A stretch of 11,316 nt of DNA, taken from assembly GCA_004525275.1 (NCBI GenBank), contig SPCO01000023.1:1-11316 (forward strand), read 5' to 3'. Positions 8,075 to 11,316 of this stretch are shown piece after piece. The translations under genes and the position numbers were made by a program. The notes under the pieces are model-generated. The model worked only from the letters and a program-made list of their open reading frames with translations. It ran no database searches and was not told the origin of the DNA. The first letter of the stretch is position 1. Each line of letters opens with the position of its first letter. The DNA comes from Thermomicrobiales bacterium. GTDB lineage: Bacteria; Chloroflexota; Limnocylindria; Limnocylindrales; CSP1-4.

Positions 8075-9712
8075 TCAGACCAGACCATGCTCGTAGGCGT
8101 AGGCCGTGGCCGCCGAACGGGTCGAGACGTCCAGCTTCGCGAAGATGTTGCTGACGTGGCGATCGACGGTCCGTCCGCTGATGGTCAGTGCCTGCGCGAT
8201 CGCTCGGTTGGTATCGCCGGCCGCGACCAGGCGCAGGATCTCCACTTCCCGTGGACTCAGCCCGGCGGGAGAGGCAGCGCTGTCCAGCCCGGACGCGCGA
8301 TCGAGGGCCATGAGTTCGGGTCCCGCTCCGAGGTCGACGAAGGTCTCGCGGGCGGCGTCGAACTCGAGTCGAGCCCCATCCAGATCCCCGACCAGGCGGC
8401 AGGCGCGACCGATCGCGACGCGAACTCGGGCGGCCTCATATGGGGCCCCGAGCTCGCGCCAGAGGACCCATGCTCGCCGGAGGACCGCGAGAGCACCCTC
8501 CGTGTCGCCTTCTGCTAGTCGAACCCATCCATCGCTCCGGGTCGCCATTGCCCGCAGGAGCGGGGCATCGAATCGCTCGGCGATCTCGGCGAGGTCGTCT
8601 ACGGCCGCTCGGGCGCCGCCTACGTCGCGGGCGGCAAGGCTGATCTCGACGAGTGGTTCCAATAGCGTGGCGCGACCGATGTCATCGCCGGCCTCCGCAA
8701 CGGCACGCCGGATCGAGCGGGCGGCCGTCACGACATCGCCCTGGGAGAGGCGCAAGAGAGCGAGCCCGGGCTCGGCCTGTCGTCCCCACTGACTCGCCTC
8801 CCGGTACGTCACCTCGGCCTCGGCGGACGCGCCACGAAGGCGTTCGAGCTCGGCAAGCTGATAGAGCGCCTCTCCGGCCGCCGGCTCGGGCGGTGGCCGA
8901 AGGAGGCGGTCACGGGCGCGTTCGGCTTCCCCTTGTGCATCATCCCAGGCCCCGTTGAAGCGCATCAATTCCGCGCGGTAGACCTGGCACTGGCCACGGA
9001 ACGCCATAAGGTCGGGCTGCGAGTCGCACCACCGAGTCAAGGCGGCGGTCCATTCCTGGGCTCGTCGCAGGTCGAATAGCTCGTGACAGGCTTCGATCAC
9101 GCTGCAATAGACGATGCCCGCGACGCGCGGGGAGACCTCGCCGGCCATGACCGCGACCATGACTTCGTCGAGCAGCCGAACGCCCTGGGTCGCTTCCGAC
9201 ATGTAGATGAGCGATTGCCCGCGGCCCAGTCGACCAAGGGTCACGAGATCCTTGTCGCCGAACCGCTCCGCGATGCCGGCGATCTCCTCGAATATCGCGA
9301 AAGCCTCGGCCGGCTGGCCCTCCTTGAGTCGGCCGATGGCCTGCGGGACGAGCAGATAGCCAGACTCCGGGCCGTCGTAGCCGGTCTCTTCGATCAACCG
9401 CGCGGCGCGGCCGATCCAGCCACCACCCTGCGCGTTCTCGCCTGTATTGAACAGGCTCAGCGCCAGCCAGAACGCCGTACGAACGGCTCGGGCAACATCG
9501 CCCGTCCTGACCGATTCGAGATGGGCCCGCGACCCGGCGACGATCTCATCGTCGGCCCGTCCCAGCAGATGGGCGGCGATGGCCAGTCGCTCCAGGTCTT
9601 CACTGTCGAGGGGTTCGTCGTGGTCGACCGCGGAAAGCCCGGCATAGGCGTCGCTCCAGGCCGATGCTTCGAATCTGGATCGGGCGATCAGCAGGCGGTC
9701 ATCGGTCGGCAT
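8075..9712 (-). CDS. TPR-repeat transcriptional regulator with C-terminal LuxR-type HTH
   Basis: From ATG 9712 the product has 545 residues. About 480 residues are Ala-, Leu-, Arg- and Glu-rich helical repeats of TPR type, with recurring pairs such as AIGRLKEGQPAEAFAIFEEI, ALYQLAELERLRGASAEAEV and VRLAEGDTEGALAVLRRA. The last ~62 residues are a LuxR/GerE helix-turn-helix: LSPREVEILRLVAAGDTNRA, then ISGRTVDRHVSNIFAKL and DVSTRSAA. No Walker A motif or receiver domain is visible, so it is neither a MalT/LAL-type ATPase nor a response regulator; the TPR part probably senses a protein or ligand. ATG 9712 gives a 16-bp gap after the CorA gene; a TTG at 9760 would add 16 residues and overlap it, and is less likely. 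The short gap suggests cotranscription with corA. The targets are unknown. Confidence 0.85.
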   Translation of the reverse strand: MPTDDRLLIARSRFEASAWSDAYAGLSAVDHDEPLDSEDLERLAIAAHLLGRADDEIVAGSRAHLESVRTGDVARAVRTAFWLALSLFNTGENAQGGGWIGRAARLIEETGYDGPESGYLLVPQAIGRLKEGQPAEAFAIFEEIAGIAERFGDKDLVTLGRLGRGQSLIYMSEATQGVRLLDEVMVAVMAGEVSPRVAGIVYCSVIEACHELFDLRRAQEWTAALTRWCDSQPDLMAFRGQCQVYRAELMRFNGAWDDAQGEAERARDRLLRPPPEPAAGEALYQLAELERLRGASAEAEVTYREASQWGRQAEPGLALLRLSQGDVVTAARSIRRAVAEAGDDIGRATLLEPLVEISLAARDVGGARAAVDDLAEIAERFDAPLLRAMATRSDGWVRLAEGDTEGALAVLRRAWVLWRELGAPYEAARVRVAIGRACRLVGDLDGARLEFDAARETFVDLGAGPELMALDRASGLDSAASPAGLSPREVEILRLVAAGDTNRAIAQALTISGRTVDRHVSNIFAKLDVSTRSAATAYAYEHGLV

Positions 9713-9728
9713 GACATCGATCGAGCGT

Positions 9729-10739
9729 CTACAACCAGCCCCGGCGTCGGAAATACGCAACGAGCACGATGAGCAGGACGCCCATCATCGCCAGGATCGC
9801 GATGAAGGCGAATGATTGGTTCTCACCTGGCACGGGGACGTTCATCCCGAAAATGCTCGCGATCAGGGTCAGCGGCAGGAGCACGACGCTGACCGCGGTC
9901 AGGATCCGGAACGAGTCATTCAGCCGGTGCGAAAGAACCGATTCGTTGGTCGACTCGAGCGCCTCGATGACTTCCTTGTAGTTCTCGAGCGTGTCCCAGA
10001 TCCGCTCGGCGGCATCGGAGATATCGTCGAAGTAGATCTCGAGCTCTTCCTGGAGGTAGCGCTGCTTGGTGCGCTCGAGGTCGCGCAGCACGGCCCGCTG
10101 TGGCCGGACGATCCGACGGAAGTTGATGATCTCCTGCTTCGCCTCAGAGATGTCCCTGACGATCTCGGACGACAGACCCTCGAAGATGTCATCCTCGATG
10201 CGATCGAGCTTGACCGCCATCTTGCGGAGCATCGGGAAGGATGCATCGACCGCGGTGTCGACGATCTTGTACAGGAGATATCCGGTGCCCTTCGCGAAGG
10301 TCTCCTCGCGCAGATCCGCCTTCTCACGATAGCGCTCGAACATCGCGGCCAACGGCGGGAGCGGGATGTTCGGCAGCGTGATCAGGTAGTCGGGACCCAT
10401 GAACAGATCAAGCTCGGCGGTCAGGATCCGGCTCGTCTCCTTCTCGAACATCGGGAAGTGCAGGACGATGAAGACATAGTCGTCGTACGGGTCCAGCTTC
10501 GGCCGGTTGTTGCGCGAGTAGACGTCCTCGTAGTCGAGCGGGTGGAAATCGAATTGATCCTCCAGCCAGTCGCGGTCGGCCGTGCGCGGCGACTCGATGT
10601 GGATCCAGCGGATACCGGCGGCCTCGATGATGTCCGGACTGGCCTCAGGGGCGGCCGTGATCGGCTCGGTCTCGAGCGCGGGCCGGCGACCGCGAGGTCG
10701 CGGCAGCGGGCGGGGGCGCGGGAATCCAAGGTTCGGCAC
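9729..10739 (-). CDS. corA: CorA-family magnesium/divalent cation transporter
   Basis: CorA proteins are homopentameric inner-membrane channels for Mg2+ (also Co2+ and Ni2+; some relatives export Zn2+). The 336-residue product has a Pro/Arg-rich N-terminus (1-35), a cytoplasmic alpha/beta domain, a long helical stalk (about 160-280) and two C-terminal membrane segments, about 279-297 and 309-330. The signature GMN ends the first of these (IASIFGMN, 298-300) and the protein stops with the basic RRRGWL, as usual in the family. The periplasmic loop is VPVPGENQS, with one acidic residue (Glu306), where many CorAs have MPEL. The start is GTG 10739, supported by a -10 box at leaderless spacing; the neighbouring Pro/Arg-rich residues are poorly conserved in the family, so a start further in cannot be excluded. 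It precedes the LuxR-type regulator gene by 16 bp. Confidence 0.93.
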   Translation of the reverse strand: MPNLGFPRPRPLPRPRGRRPALETEPITAAPEASPDIIEAAGIRWIHIESPRTADRDWLEDQFDFHPLDYEDVYSRNNRPKLDPYDDYVFIVLHFPMFEKETSRILTAELDLFMGPDYLITLPNIPLPPLAAMFERYREKADLREETFAKGTGYLLYKIVDTAVDASFPMLRKMAVKLDRIEDDIFEGLSSEIVRDISEAKQEIINFRRIVRPQRAVLRDLERTKQRYLQEELEIYFDDISDAAERIWDTLENYKEVIEALESTNESVLSHRLNDSFRILTAVSVVLLPLTLIASIFGMNVPVPGENQSFAFIAILAMMGVLLIVLVAYFRRRGWL

Positions 10740-10745
10740 GGCACC

Positions 10746-10751
10746 ATCCTA
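10746..10751 (-). promoter_or_regulatory. Probable -10 box of a leaderless promoter for corA
   Basis: The minus strand reads TAGGAT, a TANNNT match, followed by 6 nt and then GTG 10739. Transcription would begin at the G of the start codon. No Shine-Dalgarno is present at normal distance. The arrangement matches that of citrate synthase. Confidence 0.5.
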
Positions 10752-10764
10752 GCGGCCGAAGCCG

Positions 10765-10781
10765 GAATCCGGGCCGGATTC
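10765..10781. promoter_or_regulatory. 17-bp perfect palindrome over the expected corA -35 region (operator candidate)
   Basis: GAATCCGG-G-CCGGATTC is a perfect inverted repeat with 8-bp arms and one central base. With a 17-bp spacer, the corA -35 element would fall at about 10769-10774, inside it. It is not followed by a T-run and lies upstream of the gene, so it fits an operator for a dimeric regulator better than a terminator. Confidence 0.45.
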
Positions 10782-10837
10782 GTGCGGGTGCCGGCGAACG
10801 GGAGCGCCGGGCCCGAGTCTGCCCAATCTCCAGGGCC

Positions 10838-11141
10838 GCCCAACGCGGATCTGCGCCAGGCAACCCACGCGGATCTGCACCAGGCGACCGTCGCGGATCT
10901 GCGCCAGGCGACCGTCGCGGATCTGCGCCAGACCCAACGCGGATCTGCACCAGGCCCAACCCGGATCTGCGCCATGCCCAACGCGGATCTGCGTCAGACC
11001 CAACGCGGATCTGCGTCAGGCGACCCACGCGGATCTGTGCCAGACCCAACGCGGATCTGCGCCAGACCCAACGCGGATCTGCGTCAGGCGACCCACGCGG
11101 ATCTGCGTCAGGCCCAACGCGGATCTGCGCCAGGCGACCGT
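10838..11141. repeat. Tandem array of 13 units with alternating 22- and 24-nt lengths
   Basis: Thirteen units start at 10844, 10868, 10892, 10916, 10938, 10960, 10982, 11004, 11028, 11050, 11072, 11096 and 11118. Each has a 16-nt core, consensus CGCGGATCTGCGYCAG, followed by a linker of 6 nt (ACCCAA or GCCCAA; units 4-7, 9, 10, 12) or 8 nt (GCGACCGT, GCGACCCA or GCAACCCA; units 1-3, 8, 11, 13). Every core contains GGATCTG. Unit 6 is the most diverged (CCC start, CAT end). A 6-nt linker-like GCCCAA also precedes unit 1 (10838-10843), and 10821-10833 may be a decayed unit. The 22-nt units break any reading frame, so the open frames crossing it are unlikely to be genes. Function unknown: protein-binding array, structured RNA or simple satellite. 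Confidence 0.9.
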
Positions 11142-11282
11142 TACGACCACCGGGCCGGTGAGATCGGGGGTCCGGTCGCTGTTTCGTGCGCCCTACGCTC
11201 AGGATCGGCCTGCTTCGGCCGGAATCGAGGCCAGACCGAGGTTCGAGGGCGCAAATCGTCACACTCACCGGTCGCTAGAAGC
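11142..11282. other. Unique spacer between the direct array and its inverted relatives
   Basis: About 141 bp with no convincing gene. A short hairpin, CGGCC-N6-GGCCG (11206-11221), is visible without a T-run. No promoter or RNA gene is recognised. Confidence 0.5.
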
Positions 11283-11316
11283 GCCTGGCGCCGACGTTGC
11301 CTGGCGCAGACGTTGC
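11283..11316 (-). repeat. Inverted, shortened relatives of the tandem repeat (runs off the window)
   Basis: Two copies of GCCTGGCGCMGACGTT with a 16-nt period start at 11283 and 11299. Read on the minus strand, the second gives CAACG directly joined to TCTGCGCCAGGC, which equals the array sequence (6-nt linker end plus core) with the four bases CGGA removed. The copies are therefore related to the array at 10838-11141 but face the other way. How far they extend cannot be seen. Confidence 0.7.

Noticed and set aside
9713..9760. TTG 9760 as the start of the LuxR-type regulator
   Set aside because: The extra 16 residues show no family resemblance, the codon would overlap corA, and ATG 9712 begins a normal N-terminus.
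10838..11141. CRISPR array
   Set aside because: There are no unique spacers: the 6- and 8-nt linkers are themselves repeated, the unit is too short, and no cas gene is nearby.
11206..11221. Hairpin CGGCC-N6-GGCCG as a terminator
   Set aside because: Short stem, no T-tract on either strand and no gene known to end beside it.
10645..11268. Long minus-strand open frames through the repeat array (also 10421-10981 and 10749-11003)
   Set aside because: Most units are 22 nt, so the repeat rotates through all frames and no peptide repeat is kept with period one. The openness follows from high GC and lack of stops in the unit; two of the frames also run into corA in the wrong frame.

Overview
The window is a GC-rich, gene-dense bacterial chromosome segment with short gaps, overlapping start and stop codons, and probable leaderless promoters. 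A transaldolase/glucose-6-phosphate isomerase fusion, short-form Gnd, Zwf, OpcA and a SARP-free LuxR/TPR regulator fit a high-GC Chloroflexota lineage (Limnocylindria or Ellin6529-like). An actinobacterial relative is the main alternative. This placement is inference from gene content; no rRNA or marker gene is present.

Left part (1-5668, + strand): one tight operon for the oxidative pentose phosphate pathway. It runs from the 3' end of a glucose-6-phosphate isomerase (probably the C-terminal half of a Tal-Pgi fusion) through gnd, zwf, opcA and pgl to an uncharacterised alpha/beta hydrolase. Junctions are gaps of 4 and 6 nt, then overlaps of 16, 4 and 4 nt. Together the named enzymes take glucose-6-phosphate through 6-phosphogluconolactone and 6-phosphogluconate to ribulose-5-phosphate with NAD(P)H production, and the fusion links this to glycolysis and the non-oxidative branch. 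The hydrolase has no ATG, GTG or TTG that would preserve its fold and seems to start at a CTG overlapping the pgl stop codon.

Middle (5690-6808, + strand): a citrate synthase (type-2, CitA-like) gene with a TANNNT -10 box placed for a leaderless mRNA. Its 3' end overlaps by 27 bp the 3' end of a convergent FAD/NAD(P)H-dependent CzcO-like monooxygenase gene (6782-7927, - strand), which has a good Shine-Dalgarno.

Right part (8075-10739, - strand): a CorA-family Mg2+/divalent cation channel gene followed 16 bp later by a TPR-plus-LuxR-HTH regulator gene, read as one unit. The CorA gene has a -10 box at the same leaderless spacing as citrate synthase, and a perfect 17-bp palindrome lies over its expected -35 region.

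Far right (10838-11316): non-coding DNA with a 13-unit tandem array. Each unit has a 16-nt core and a linker of either 6 or 8 nt, giving 22- and 24-nt units. About 140 bp further on, at the window edge, at least two shortened relatives of the same repeat appear in inverted orientation. This is the least explained part of the window.
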